DNA of 12,236 nt from Ruminococcus sp. UBA4350 (GTDB lineage Bacteria > Bacillota > Clostridia > Oscillospirales > Ruminococcaceae), in the NCBI GenBank assembly GCA_002394125.1, contig DGSY01000200.1, positions 1-12,236 on the forward strand. Direction: 5' to 3'. Positions 1 through 7,549 of the stretch are shown in pieces (within the stretch, counting starts at the first letter, position 1; the number at the start of each line of letters is the position of its first letter). The position numbers were made by a program, and so were the translations under genes. Below the pieces are notes generated by a model, which was not told where the DNA came from, did no database searches, and saw nothing but the letters and a program-made list of their open reading frames with translations.

Positions 1-2274
1 TACGATTATCTGGAGATCCAGCCGATCGCGAACAATATGTTCATGGTGCGGAGCGACCGCTATCCCGCCCGCGATGAGGAGGATCTGCGGAACTATAACC
101 GCAAGGTGCTGGAGATCGGCGACCGCCTCGGCATTCCGGTCTGCGCGACCTGCGATGTGCATTTCATGGATGAGCGCGACGGCATCTACCGGCAGATTTT
201 GCAGGCCGGCTCCGGCTTTGAGGATACCGCGAATCAGGCACCGCTCTATCTGCGCACGACCGATGAGATGCTCGAAGAATTCGACTATCTCGGCGCCGAC
301 CGCGCCTATGAGGTCGTCGTGACGAATACCAATCTCATCGCGGATAAGATCGACCGCTGCCATGCGATCCCGAAGGGCACATTCACCCCCTCGATCCCCG
401 GCGCGGAGGAGGATCTCATCCGCATCACGACTGAAAAGGCCAAGAGCATCTACGGCGATCCGCTGCCGGAGCTGGTGCAGAAGCGGCTCGACCGTGAGCT
501 TGGCTCGATCTGCAAGCACGGCTTCTCCGTGCTGTATATGATCGCGCAGAAGCTCGTTGCAAATTCCGAGAAGCACGGCTATCTCGTCGGCTCCAGAGGC
601 TCGGTCGGTTCTTCGTTCGTCGCGTCAATGGCCGGTATCTCGGAGGTCAATCCGCTGGTGCCGCACTATGTCTGCCCGAAATGCAAATACAGCGAATTCA
701 TCACGGACGGCTCGGTCGGCTCCGGCTTCGACCTGCCCGAAAAGGCCTGCCCGAAATGCGGAACCGATATGAAGCGCGACGGCCATGATATCCCGTTCGA
801 GACCTTCCTCGGCTTCGACGGCGACAAGGCGCCGGATATCGACCAGAATTTCTCCAGCGAATATCAGTCCGAATCGCACCGCTATACCGAGGAGCTGTTC
901 GGCCGCGCAAATGTGTTCAAGGCGGGCACGATCTCCGGTGTGCAGGACAAGATCGCATACGGCTATGTCAAGCATTATCTCGATGAATGCGGCATCACCG
1001 TCAACAACAGCGAGATCAACCGGCTCGTCGCGGGCTGCGTCGGCGTCAAGAAAACGACCGGTCAGCATCCGGGCGGCATGGTCGTTGTGCCGGAGGATTT
1101 CGATATCTTCGATTTCACGCCCGTGCAGCAGCCCGGCGATCCCGATGACTCCGACGATTCGGATATGATCATCACAACGCACTTCGATTTCCATAAACTG
1201 CACGATACCATTCTGAAGCTCGACGAGCTCGGCCATGTTGTCCCGACGCTCTACAAGCATCTGGAGGATCTCACCGGCATGAAGATCGCCGATGTCCCGA
1301 CGACCGATCCGAAGGTATTCCAGATGTGTACCGACTGCTCGGTACTGGGCGTCACGGAGGACGAGATCTACTGCAAGACCGGCTCGCTCGGCATTCCGGA
1401 AATGGGTACGAATTTCACGATCGGAATGCTGCTGGACGCAAAGCCGCGGCTGTTCTCCGACTTTCTACAGATCTCCGGTCTGTCGCACGGTACGGATGTG
1501 TGGCTCGGCAATGCGCAGGAGCTGATCGCAAACGGCACCTGCACGATCTCCGACGTCATCGGTACGCGTGACTCGATCATGACCTATCTGCTCTATCACA
1601 ATGTCGAGCCGAAGCAGGCGTTCCAGATCATGGAGGATACCCGTAAGGGCAAGGCGCCGAAGACCTTTACGCCGGAGCGCATCCAGATGCTCCGCGACCA
1701 CGATGTTCCGGACTGGTATATCGAATCCTGCCTGAAGATCAAGTATATGTTCCCGAAGGCACACGCCGCGGCCTATGTTACCGCTGCGATCAAGCTCGGC
1801 TGGTTCAAGCTCTACAAGCCGCTCGAATACTACGCGACCTATTTCTCCGTGCGCGGCGGCGACTTTGATGCCGCACTCGCCGTGCAGGGCATTGACGCTG
1901 TCCGAAACCGCATCGGCGAGCTGATCGGCAAGGGCAAGGAGCGCTCCAAAAAGGAGAATGACCTGCTCGATATCCTCAAGATCGTCAATGAGATGATGTC
2001 CCGCGGCTATGAATTCCTGCCGGTCGATCTGCGGCGCTCCCATGCCTGCGATTATCTGATCGAGGACGGCAAGCTGCGCATCCCGTTCGCGGCGATCGAC
2101 GGTGTCGGCACGAAGGCTGCGGAGAGCATCTATGAAACCGCGCAGAACGGCGATTTCATTTCTGTCGATGAATTTCAGCAGCTTTCCGGCGCATCAAAAG
2201 CAACAATAGATGCGCTCGATGCCCTCGGAGCTTTGGGAGACCTGCCGAAATCCAATCAGCTTTCCCTGTTCTGA
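1..2274 (+). CDS. polC: DNA polymerase III alpha subunit, PolC type (3' part; 5' end outside window)
   Basis: Replicative DNA polymerase of low-GC Gram-positive bacteria. The reading frame is open from base 1, so the start lies upstream; 757 residues are visible of a family usually near 1,430-1,460. Numbering from base 1: the start is the end of the PHP region (YDYLEIQP, then CDVHFMDERDG at about 45-55). Next comes the polymerase core with VGSRGSVGSSF and the PolC zinc module CPKC (C225, C228) and CPKC (C250, C253). The metal-binding PDID motif has D279 and D281, and the third acidic residue is probably D408 in LKLDELGH. Later family blocks include SGLSHGTDVWLGNAQELI and KYMFPKAHAAAYV. The protein ends in QLSLF, the classic beta-clamp-binding tail. 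The catalytic residues seen are intact. No terminator follows the stop; the next promoter begins one base later. Confidence 0.97.
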   Translation, partial: YDYLEIQPIANNMFMVRSDRYPARDEEDLRNYNRKVLEIGDRLGIPVCATCDVHFMDERDGIYRQILQAGSGFEDTANQAPLYLRTTDEMLEEFDYLGADRAYEVVVTNTNLIADKIDRCHAIPKGTFTPSIPGAEEDLIRITTEKAKSIYGDPLPELVQKRLDRELGSICKHGFSVLYMIAQKLVANSEKHGYLVGSRGSVGSSFVASMAGISEVNPLVPHYVCPKCKYSEFITDGSVGSGFDLPEKACPKCGTDMKRDGHDIPFETFLGFDGDKAPDIDQNFSSEYQSESHRYTEELFGRANVFKAGTISGVQDKIAYGYVKHYLDECGITVNNSEINRLVAGCVGVKKTTGQHPGGMVVVPEDFDIFDFTPVQQPGDPDDSDDSDMIITTHFDFHKLHDTILKLDELGHVVPTLYKHLEDLTGMKIADVPTTDPKVFQMCTDCSVLGVTEDEIYCKTGSLGIPEMGTNFTIGMLLDAKPRLFSDFLQISGLSHGTDVWLGNAQELIANGTCTISDVIGTRDSIMTYLLYHNVEPKQAFQIMEDTRKGKAPKTFTPERIQMLRDHDVPDWYIESCLKIKYMFPKAHAAAYVTAAIKLGWFKLYKPLEYYATYFSVRGGDFDAALAVQGIDAVRNRIGELIGKGKERSKKENDLLDILKIVNEMMSRGYEFLPVDLRRSHACDYLIEDGKLRIPFAAIDGVGTKAAESIYETAQNGDFISVDEFQQLSGASKATIDALDALGALGDLPKSNQLSLF

Positions 2275-2275
2275 C

Positions 2276-2304
2276 TTGACTTTTTCATGATAATATGTTA
2301 TCAT
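2276..2304 (+). promoter_or_regulatory. sigma-A-type promoter of the his cluster (extended -10)
   Basis: TTGACT at 2276-2281 is a 5/6 match to the -35 consensus. After exactly 17 bases comes TATCAT at 2299-2304 (5/6 to TATAAT), preceded by TG at 2296-2297, giving an extended -10. The -35 begins one base after the polC stop. Transcription should start near 2311, leaving a leader of about 58 bases before the TTG start at 2369. The -10 lies inside a perfect palindrome, so the promoter looks repressible. It is the only good promoter I see upstream of hisZ and probably drives the whole cluster. Confidence 0.72.
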
Positions 2305-2305
2305 G
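2286..2305. promoter_or_regulatory. Operator candidate 1: perfect 20-bp palindrome over the -10
   Basis: CATGATAA and TTATCATG are exact inverted repeats of 8 bp separated by TATG. The palindrome covers the spacer and the whole -10 of the his promoter, a typical repressor position. No T-run follows on the + strand, so it is not an intrinsic terminator for polC. From memory, TrpR-family HisR (YerC) regulators of Firmicutes his genes use palindromes of about 20 bp with lineage-specific consensus; I do not recall the exact consensus, so the assignment is inferred from position, size and the genes controlled. Confidence 0.6.
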
Positions 2306-2309
2306 TTAC

Positions 2310-2329
2310 CATGTTAGCACGCTAAAGTG
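2310..2329. promoter_or_regulatory. Operator candidate 2: imperfect 20-bp palindrome at the transcription start
   Basis: CATGTTAG-CACG-CTAAAGTG matches as an inverted repeat at 6 of 8 arm positions and contains the perfect 12-bp core TTAGCACGCTAA (2314-2325). It starts with the same CATG as operator 1 and has the same 8+4+8 layout. The two centres are 24 bp apart, with 4 bp between the sites. It would overlie the predicted transcription start. The core also matches 11 of 12 bases of the SlyA/MarR-type consensus TTAGCAAGCTAA, so a MarR-family protein is an alternative ligand. Confidence 0.45.
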
Positions 2330-2353
2330 TCTGCGGTATGGTTCTGCGGTCCC

Positions 2354-2362
2354 GGAAAGGAG
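2354..2362 (+). promoter_or_regulatory. Ribosome binding site that sets the TTG start at 2369
   Basis: GGAAAGGAG lies 6 bases before TTG at 2369. It is the only strong Shine-Dalgarno sequence near the beginning of the membrane-protein frame. The upstream GTG at 2327 lies in the second palindrome, only about 16 bases after the predicted transcription start and without a ribosome site. The ATG at 2399 has only a weak one. Confidence 0.7.
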
Positions 2363-2368
2363 TCTGTT

Positions 2369-3265
2369 TTGCTGCATAAGATCTTCGGCGGCATTCGGAT
2401 GACATGGCTGTTCGTGATCGTATTTGCGGTCATCGCCGGCGCATTCACCGCACTCATGGCGATCACGGTGCCGTCCGGCTGGTCGTTTCACCAGATCGCC
2501 GCCACACTCGAAGCATGGGTCGTTTTTGCAGTTTTCATCATTTCAAACTGCAAAAAGCCGCTGGAAGCCGCCTGCAAGACCTTTGTCTTTTTCCTGATCT
2601 CGCAGCCGCTCGTCTATCTGATTCAGGTACCGTTTTCTGCGCTCGGCTTTGAGCTGTTCATGTATTATCCCTACTGGTTCAAGATCACGCTGCTGACCTT
2701 CCCCGGCGCATTCCTCGGCTGGTTCATTACAAAGGATCAATGGTACAGCGGTCTGATCCTTTCGGTCATGACGCTCCTGCAAATGCTGCTCGGCATCGGC
2801 TATGTCAGTCAGTGCATCGCGGATTTTCCGCATATGCTGTTCGCAGCGCTGTTCTGCTTTATGAGTGTGCCGGTCATGATCCTCGGCGTTTTCCGCAGTG
2901 CCGCTGCGCGCAATACGGCACTGGCTGTGACCGCCGCAGGAACGGTCGTAATCTCGGTGCTCACCTATCTGATCCCGTCCGAATCGACTTACTATATGAT
3001 GATCGAATCCGACCTTTACCCGATCGACGCGTCGTGGACGGTCACAGTTGAGCATCCGGAGGTTTGCAGAGCCGAGCTGACCGATGAGAACGGCGGCGCT
3101 TTGCGGCTCAAGATCTCCCTGCTGCAAGCCGGAGATACTGATATCTACCTGACAAACGGCACACTGACCTACAGCACGGAGGTCAGCTATTTCAAGTCCG
3201 GCAGCGGCTACGGTTATGAGATCGGTGATCTCACAGAGGTCACAAACGGCAGTGCCGCAGACTGA
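2369..3265 (+). CDS. Unknown polytopic membrane protein leading the his cluster
   Basis: 298 residues from a TTG start, chosen for the GGAAAGGAG 6 bases upstream; a GTG frame from 2327 would add 14 residues but is unlikely. I do not recognise the family. About seven hydrophobic segments are visible at roughly 12-34, 44-60, 70-87, 104-121, 126-146, 154-175 and 183-202. A polar C-terminal domain of about 95 residues follows (from about 204), rich in Ser, Thr, Glu and Tyr and with mixed beta-like character, probably on one face of the membrane. There is no cleavable signal peptide, ATP-binding motif or recognisable transporter signature. It is the first gene after the double-palindrome promoter and is followed after 39 bases by hisZ, so it is probably transcribed with the histidine genes. 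A role in histidine or precursor uptake is possible but only a guess from context. Confidence 0.85.
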   Translation: MLHKIFGGIRMTWLFVIVFAVIAGAFTALMAITVPSGWSFHQIAATLEAWVVFAVFIISNCKKPLEAACKTFVFFLISQPLVYLIQVPFSALGFELFMYYPYWFKITLLTFPGAFLGWFITKDQWYSGLILSVMTLLQMLLGIGYVSQCIADFPHMLFAALFCFMSVPVMILGVFRSAAARNTALAVTAAGTVVISVLTYLIPSESTYYMMIESDLYPIDASWTVTVEHPEVCRAELTDENGGALRLKISLLQAGDTDIYLTNGTLTYSTEVSYFKSGSGYGYEIGDLTEVTNGSAAD

Positions 3266-3304
3266 CCGCATCATTCCCGCAATACATAATAAGGAGTTAC
3301 CCGC

Positions 3305-4516
3305 ATGAACAAATATGACAAGATCACCCCGGAGGGCACACGCGATGCGCTGTTCTCGGAATGCACACTGCGCCGGCAGATCGAAAACCGTCTGCTCGGA
3401 CTGTTCACATCCCGCGGCTACAGCGAGATCATCACCCCGACACTCGAATTCTACGATGTATTCAACCGCGCTTCGCAGCCCTTCCCGATGGAGAAGATGT
3501 ATAAGCTGACTGACAACAAGGGCAGGCTCATGGTGCTGCGGCCGGACAATACCGTGCCGATCGCCCGTGTCTGCGCGACGCGCCTGCGCGGGGCGGCGCT
3601 CCCGCTGCGCCTCTGCTATCAGCAGAATATCTATCCGGTCTCGCCCTCGCTGAAAGGCCGTGATGACGAGATCTCGCAGGCGGGCATCGAGCTGATCGGC
3701 TCCGATTCGCGCATGGCGGATCTGGAGGTCATTGCGGCAGCAATCGACGCTTTGCAGGCCTGCGGCGAAGAATATGCGCTGGAGCTTGGCAATGCGGCAT
3801 TCTTCCGCGAGCTGATGCAGCAGCTGGATGCGCCGGACGCAGTCAAGGAGAGCATCCGCGACTGCATCGAAGCGAAAAACTATCCCGCGCTGAACGATAT
3901 CCTCAGTGAGCTCCCGCAGTCCGATACCGCAAAGGCACTGCGGATGCTCCCCCGTCTGTTCGGCGGCGAAGAAGTATTTGAAAAGGCCGCCGCGCTCTGC
4001 AAAGGCGAACGCTTTGCCGCAATCCTCGCCGATCTGCATTCGCTCTGGCAGTCGGTCGTGCAGTTCAGCGGAAATGCCCGCGTGACCGTCGATCTCGGCA
4101 TGATCCACCGCACCGATTATTATACCGGCATGATCCTCCGCGGCTATCTTTCCGGCTACGGCGAGGAGATCCTCTCCGGCGGCCGCTATAACCGCCTGAT
4201 CGCCGAATTCGGCTACGACGTGCCCGCGACCGGCTTTGCCGTCAACATTGATGCGGTCGTCAAGGTGCTGAGCAAGCAGGGCGACCGGATCGAAACGCCG
4301 CAGATCAGCAATATCCTGATCTGGGCGGCGCCGGGCTGCGAGGCGGATGCCGTGGAAGCGGCGGAGAATCTCCGCAAAAAGGGACTGATCGTGGAGCATT
4401 CGCTCTCGGAGACACTGGACGGCGCAAAGGCCTATGCCGATGCGCACGGCATTGAGCGCGTACTGCCGATCGAGGTATCAAAGGCCGGTCAGCCGGCAGG
4501 CGGAAAGGAGGACTGA
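3305..4516 (+). CDS. hisZ: ATP phosphoribosyltransferase regulatory subunit HisZ
   Basis: HisZ is a catalytically inactive paralogue of histidyl-tRNA synthetase that binds short-form HisG and is needed for its activity and for histidine feedback control. The 403-residue protein has the class II synthetase fold markers: TPEGTRDALF at the N-terminus, RGYSEIITPTLEFYDVF, VLRPDNTVPIARV (motif 2-like), and LSGGRYNRLIAEFG with PATGFAVNID near residues 295-320 (motif 3-like). A short C-terminal alpha/beta region (about 335-395) resembles a reduced anticodon-binding domain. The start is ATG with AAGGAG 8 bases upstream. The next gene encodes a 215-residue HisG lacking the regulatory domain, which confirms HisZ rather than HisS. 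The hisG ribosome site lies in its last codons, suggesting translational coupling. Confidence 0.93.
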   Translation: MNKYDKITPEGTRDALFSECTLRRQIENRLLGLFTSRGYSEIITPTLEFYDVFNRASQPFPMEKMYKLTDNKGRLMVLRPDNTVPIARVCATRLRGAALPLRLCYQQNIYPVSPSLKGRDDEISQAGIELIGSDSRMADLEVIAAAIDALQACGEEYALELGNAAFFRELMQQLDAPDAVKESIRDCIEAKNYPALNDILSELPQSDTAKALRMLPRLFGGEEVFEKAAALCKGERFAAILADLHSLWQSVVQFSGNARVTVDLGMIHRTDYYTGMILRGYLSGYGEEILSGGRYNRLIAEFGYDVPATGFAVNIDAVVKVLSKQGDRIETPQISNILIWAAPGCEADAVEAAENLRKKGLIVEHSLSETLDGAKAYADAHGIERVLPIEVSKAGQPAGGKED

Positions 4517-4519
4517 GCG

Positions 4520-5167
4520 ATGCAGAGACCGATTCGTATTGCACTGACCAAAGGGCGTCTCGAAAAGGACACCGTCGGGATGTTTGAGCAGCTCGGACTC
4601 GACTGCACTGCCGTCCGCGAGAAGGGCAGAAAGCTGATCCTTCCGGTCGGCGACGGCAGCATTGAGGTCGTGCTTGCAAAGGCAAATGATGTCATCACCT
4701 ATGTTGAGCACGGCGTCTGTGATCTCGGCGTCGTCGGCAAGGATACCATTCTTGAAATGCAGGGCAAATTCTATGAGCTGCTCGATCTCGGATTCGGGCG
4801 CTGCAAATTCGCCCTCGCCGTCAAGAAGGGCTGCGATTTCTACAGCGGCTACGGCGTCAAGACCATCGCCTCGAAATATCCGAATGTCACGCGCCGGTTC
4901 TTTGAGGCAAAGGGCATGGATGTTGATATCGTCAAGATCGAAGGCTCGGTCGAGCTGGCGCCCCTGCTGGAGCTGTCCGACGGTATTGTGGATATCGTCG
5001 AGACAGGCACGACACTGAAAGAAAACGGTCTGGAGGTCTATGAGGATGTCTGCCCGATCTCCGCGAGACTCATTGCCAATACCGTCAGCATGAAGCTCCG
5101 GCATCAGGAGCTGGAGGCGCTGATCGGCAGAATTGAACAGTATTTTCAGAAGCAGGAATCTGAATGA
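4520..5167 (+). CDS. hisG: ATP phosphoribosyltransferase catalytic subunit, short form
   Basis: First enzyme of histidine biosynthesis: ATP plus PRPP gives N1-(5'-phosphoribosyl)-ATP and pyrophosphate. It has 215 residues, the short form without the C-terminal histidine-binding domain of the ~300-residue enzymes, so it needs HisZ. Visible motifs are IRIALTKGRLEKDTV at the N-terminus, VCDLGVVGKDTI near 67-78, and the PRPP-binding segment DIVETGTTLKENGL starting at D158 (ETGTT at 161-165). AAAGGAGG lies 8 bases before the ATG, inside the end of hisZ, and only 3 bases separate the two genes. Nothing is missing or odd. Confidence 0.96.
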   Translation: MQRPIRIALTKGRLEKDTVGMFEQLGLDCTAVREKGRKLILPVGDGSIEVVLAKANDVITYVEHGVCDLGVVGKDTILEMQGKFYELLDLGFGRCKFALAVKKGCDFYSGYGVKTIASKYPNVTRRFFEAKGMDVDIVKIEGSVELAPLLELSDGIVDIVETGTTLKENGLEVYEDVCPISARLIANTVSMKLRHQELEALIGRIEQYFQKQESE

Positions 5168-5205
5168 TCCGTATGATCTCAGCAAATTAACAGGGAGGAA
5201 CGAAT

Positions 5206-6501
5206 ATGCAAGTCATTCGCTGCAACGGAAAAGACGAAGCTGCGTTCTTTGAGCAGCTCCGCACAAGAAGTGCCGCACCGGATCCGAAGGTCGTCGAGAC
5301 CGTCACGACGATCCTTGAGGATGTCCGCACAAAGGGCGATGCCGCCGTGCGCGCCTATACCGAAAAATTTGACGGCAAGTGCCCCGAACAGTTCGAGGTC
5401 GATGCCGATACGATTTCCGATGCACTGGAAGCCGCCGATCCGAAATTCGTGGAGGCGCTGCTGAATGCGATCGAAAATATCGCTGATTTCCACAACCGCC
5501 AGAAGGAGCAGGGCTTCTGCAATACCCGCGAGGACGGCGTCATTCTCGGCCAGCGCCTGCGCGGTCTGGAGCGCGTCGGTCTCTATGTTCCCGGCGGCAC
5601 CGCTGCCTACCCCAGCTCCGTTCTGATGAACGCGATCCCCGCGAAGATCGCCGGCGTCCGGGAGCTCATCATGGTGACGCCCCCCGGCAAGGACGGCAAG
5701 CCGAATCCGGATATCCTCGTCGCGGCATCGCTCTGCGGCGTTGACCGCGTCTTCCTCATGGGCGGCGCACAGGCGGTCGCTGCACTCGCCTACGGCACCG
5801 ACAGCATTCCGCGTGTTGACAAGATCGTCGGCCCCGGCAATATCTTCGTCGCGACGGCAAAGCGCCTGCTCTACGGTGTTGTCGATATCGACATGATCGC
5901 AGGGCCGAGCGAGGTTCTGGTCATGGCGGATGATACCGCGAATCCGAAATATGTCGCGGCTGACCTCATGTCGCAGGCCGAACACGACAAGCTCGCCTCC
6001 GCAATTCTCGTCACGACCTCGGAGCGCGTTGCGAATGAAACGCTCGCCGAATTTGAGCGGCAGATGGCATATCTCAGCCGCCGCGAAATCATCAAATCCT
6101 CGCTCGACAATTTCGGTGCGATCCTGATCTGCGATACACCGGCACAGGCCGTCGAGCTGGCCAACGAGGTCGCCCCGGAGCACCTCGAAGTCCTCATGGA
6201 GAATCCGCTGGAATACATCGGAAAGCTCGACAATGCCGGCTCCGTTTTCCTCGGCACATATGCATCCGAGCCGCTCGGCGATTACTACGCCGGCCCGAAC
6301 CACGTTCTCCCGACCTCCGGCACGGCACGGTTCTTCTCGCCGCTCTCGGTCTACAGCTTTGTCAAGCGTTCCAGCTACATTTATTATACCGAGGACGCGC
6401 TCCGCGAAGCAAAGGATGATATCATTCTCGTCGCGAATAAGGAAGGTCTGACCGCACACGCCAATGCGATCGCCGTCCGCTTTGAGGAGGAGAACAAATG
6501 A
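5206..6501 (+). CDS. hisD: Histidinol dehydrogenase
   Basis: Catalyses the last two steps of the pathway, oxidising L-histidinol via histidinal to L-histidine with two NAD+. The 431 residues are normal for the family. The zinc ligands line up with E. coli Q259/H262/D360/H419 as Q257 and H260 (in SQAEHD), D359 (GDYYAGPNH) and H418 (TAHANAIAVR). The catalytic Glu-His pair is E325-H326 in APEHLE. The family signature GPGNIFVATAKRLLYG followed by DMIAGPSEVLVMADD is present. The start is ATG with AGGGAGG 7 bases upstream, 38 bases after hisG. Its stop overlaps the hisC start in ATGA, so the two are probably translationally coupled. Confidence 0.97.
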   Translation: MQVIRCNGKDEAAFFEQLRTRSAAPDPKVVETVTTILEDVRTKGDAAVRAYTEKFDGKCPEQFEVDADTISDALEAADPKFVEALLNAIENIADFHNRQKEQGFCNTREDGVILGQRLRGLERVGLYVPGGTAAYPSSVLMNAIPAKIAGVRELIMVTPPGKDGKPNPDILVAASLCGVDRVFLMGGAQAVAALAYGTDSIPRVDKIVGPGNIFVATAKRLLYGVVDIDMIAGPSEVLVMADDTANPKYVAADLMSQAEHDKLASAILVTTSERVANETLAEFERQMAYLSRREIIKSSLDNFGAILICDTPAQAVELANEVAPEHLEVLMENPLEYIGKLDNAGSVFLGTYASEPLGDYYAGPNHVLPTSGTARFFSPLSVYSFVKRSSYIYYTEDALREAKDDIILVANKEGLTAHANAIAVRFEEENK

Positions 6502-7547
6502 AGCTGCCCGAAAAACTGACATCCCTCAAGGCATATGATCCGATCACCGGCAGCTATGCCGTCCGGCTCGATGCCAATGAATCCTATTTCGATCTGCCCT
6601 CTGTGCTGAAATCCAAGATCGCCGATCAGATCGAACAGATCAGCTTCAACCGCTATCCCGATCCGCTCGCGACAGAGGTCGTTGAGGCATTCGCGGCATA
6701 TTATCATGTCCTGCCCGACTGCGTGACCGCGGGCAACGGCTCCGATGAGATCATCACGCTGCTGCTCGGCACCTTCATGGAAAAGGGACAGAAGCTCGTC
6801 ACGGTCTCGCCGGATTTCTCGATGTACGGCTTTTATGCGGCGCTCGCGGAGCTCGAGGTCATCAGTGTGCCGAAAAAGAGCAATCTGCAAATCGACACCG
6901 ATGCGCTGATCGCTGCGTGTCAGCAGGCAAATGCGGTCGTGTTCTCGAATCCATGCAATCCGACCTCGCTCGGCCTGCCGCGTGCCGATGTCATCCGGCT
7001 GATCGAATCCGCGCCGGACTGCCTCATCATCGTCGATGAAGCCTATATGGATTTCTGGGACGAGAGCGTGATGGATCTCGTCAACAAATACGAAAATCTG
7101 ATCGTGCTGCGCACCTGCTCCAAGGCGATCGGTCTTGCCGCCGCGAGAATGGGCTTCGCGGTCATGGACAAATACAAGACCTCGCTGCTCCGCGCCGCAA
7201 AATCTCCCTATAACTGCGATGCGATCTCGCAGAAGATCTGCGCGGCCGTCCTGCGCGAGCAGACGCTCCTGCGCCACTGCTGCGATGAGATCATCGTGCA
7301 GACACAGCGGCTCTATACCGGCATCAATGAGCTGGTGCAGCGCTATCCGGATCTGCTGGAAACGGTCTATCCCCCGCGCACGAATTTCGTATTCGTGCAG
7401 ACGGCCTATGCCGGCGAAATCTATGAACAGCTGCAAAAGGCGGGCATCGCTGTCCGCTGCTTCCCGAACGGCCTGCGCATCTGCGCGGGTACGCGCCGCG
7501 AGCATACGCTCCTGCTCACGGAGCTGGAAAACATCCTCCAGCCGTAA
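6498..7547 (+). CDS. hisC: Histidinol-phosphate aminotransferase
   Basis: PLP-dependent fold-type I aminotransferase that converts imidazole acetol phosphate and glutamate to histidinol phosphate and 2-oxoglutarate. It has 349 residues, typical length. Visible motifs: AVRLDANESYFDLP at the N-terminus, the NGSDEIITLLL block, FSNPCNPTSLG with PLP-contacting N154, VDEAYMDFW with D180, and CSKAIGLAAARMGF with the Schiff-base lysine K209. The C-terminal CFPNGLRICAGTRREH block holds the substrate carboxylate-binding arginine. The start overlaps the hisD stop by 4 bp, and GAGGAGG 7 bases upstream lies in the hisD tail. HisC is distinguished from other class I/II aminotransferases by the N-terminal motif and by context. 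Confidence 0.95.
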   Translation: MKLPEKLTSLKAYDPITGSYAVRLDANESYFDLPSVLKSKIADQIEQISFNRYPDPLATEVVEAFAAYYHVLPDCVTAGNGSDEIITLLLGTFMEKGQKLVTVSPDFSMYGFYAALAELEVISVPKKSNLQIDTDALIAACQQANAVVFSNPCNPTSLGLPRADVIRLIESAPDCLIIVDEAYMDFWDESVMDLVNKYENLIVLRTCSKAIGLAAARMGFAVMDKYKTSLLRAAKSPYNCDAISQKICAAVLREQTLLRHCCDEIIVQTQRLYTGINELVQRYPDLLETVYPPRTNFVFVQTAYAGEIYEQLQKAGIAVRCFPNGLRICAGTRREHTLLLTELENILQP

Positions 7548-7549
7548 CA

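Noticed and set aside
2286..2305. The perfect palindrome as a polC terminator
   Set aside because: AT-rich stem with no T-run after it on the + strand; the five Ts precede it. Its position over a -10 element fits an operator better.
2543..4447. A 634-codon open frame on the - strand across the membrane protein and hisZ
   Set aside because: It runs antisense to two well-supported genes, has no ribosome site or recognisable motif, and its Ile/Asp/Arg/Ala-rich composition is what the reverse of GAT/ATC/CTC/GCG-rich codons gives.
3305..4516. Histidyl-tRNA synthetase (hisS) instead of hisZ
   Set aside because: The neighbour is a short HisG that needs HisZ, the C-terminal domain is reduced, and the N-terminal and motif-2 blocks look like HisZ (VLRPDNTVPIARV).
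5179..6522. A 447-codon open frame on the - strand opposite hisD
   Set aside because: Same codon-bias artefact; hisD on the + strand has all catalytic residues.
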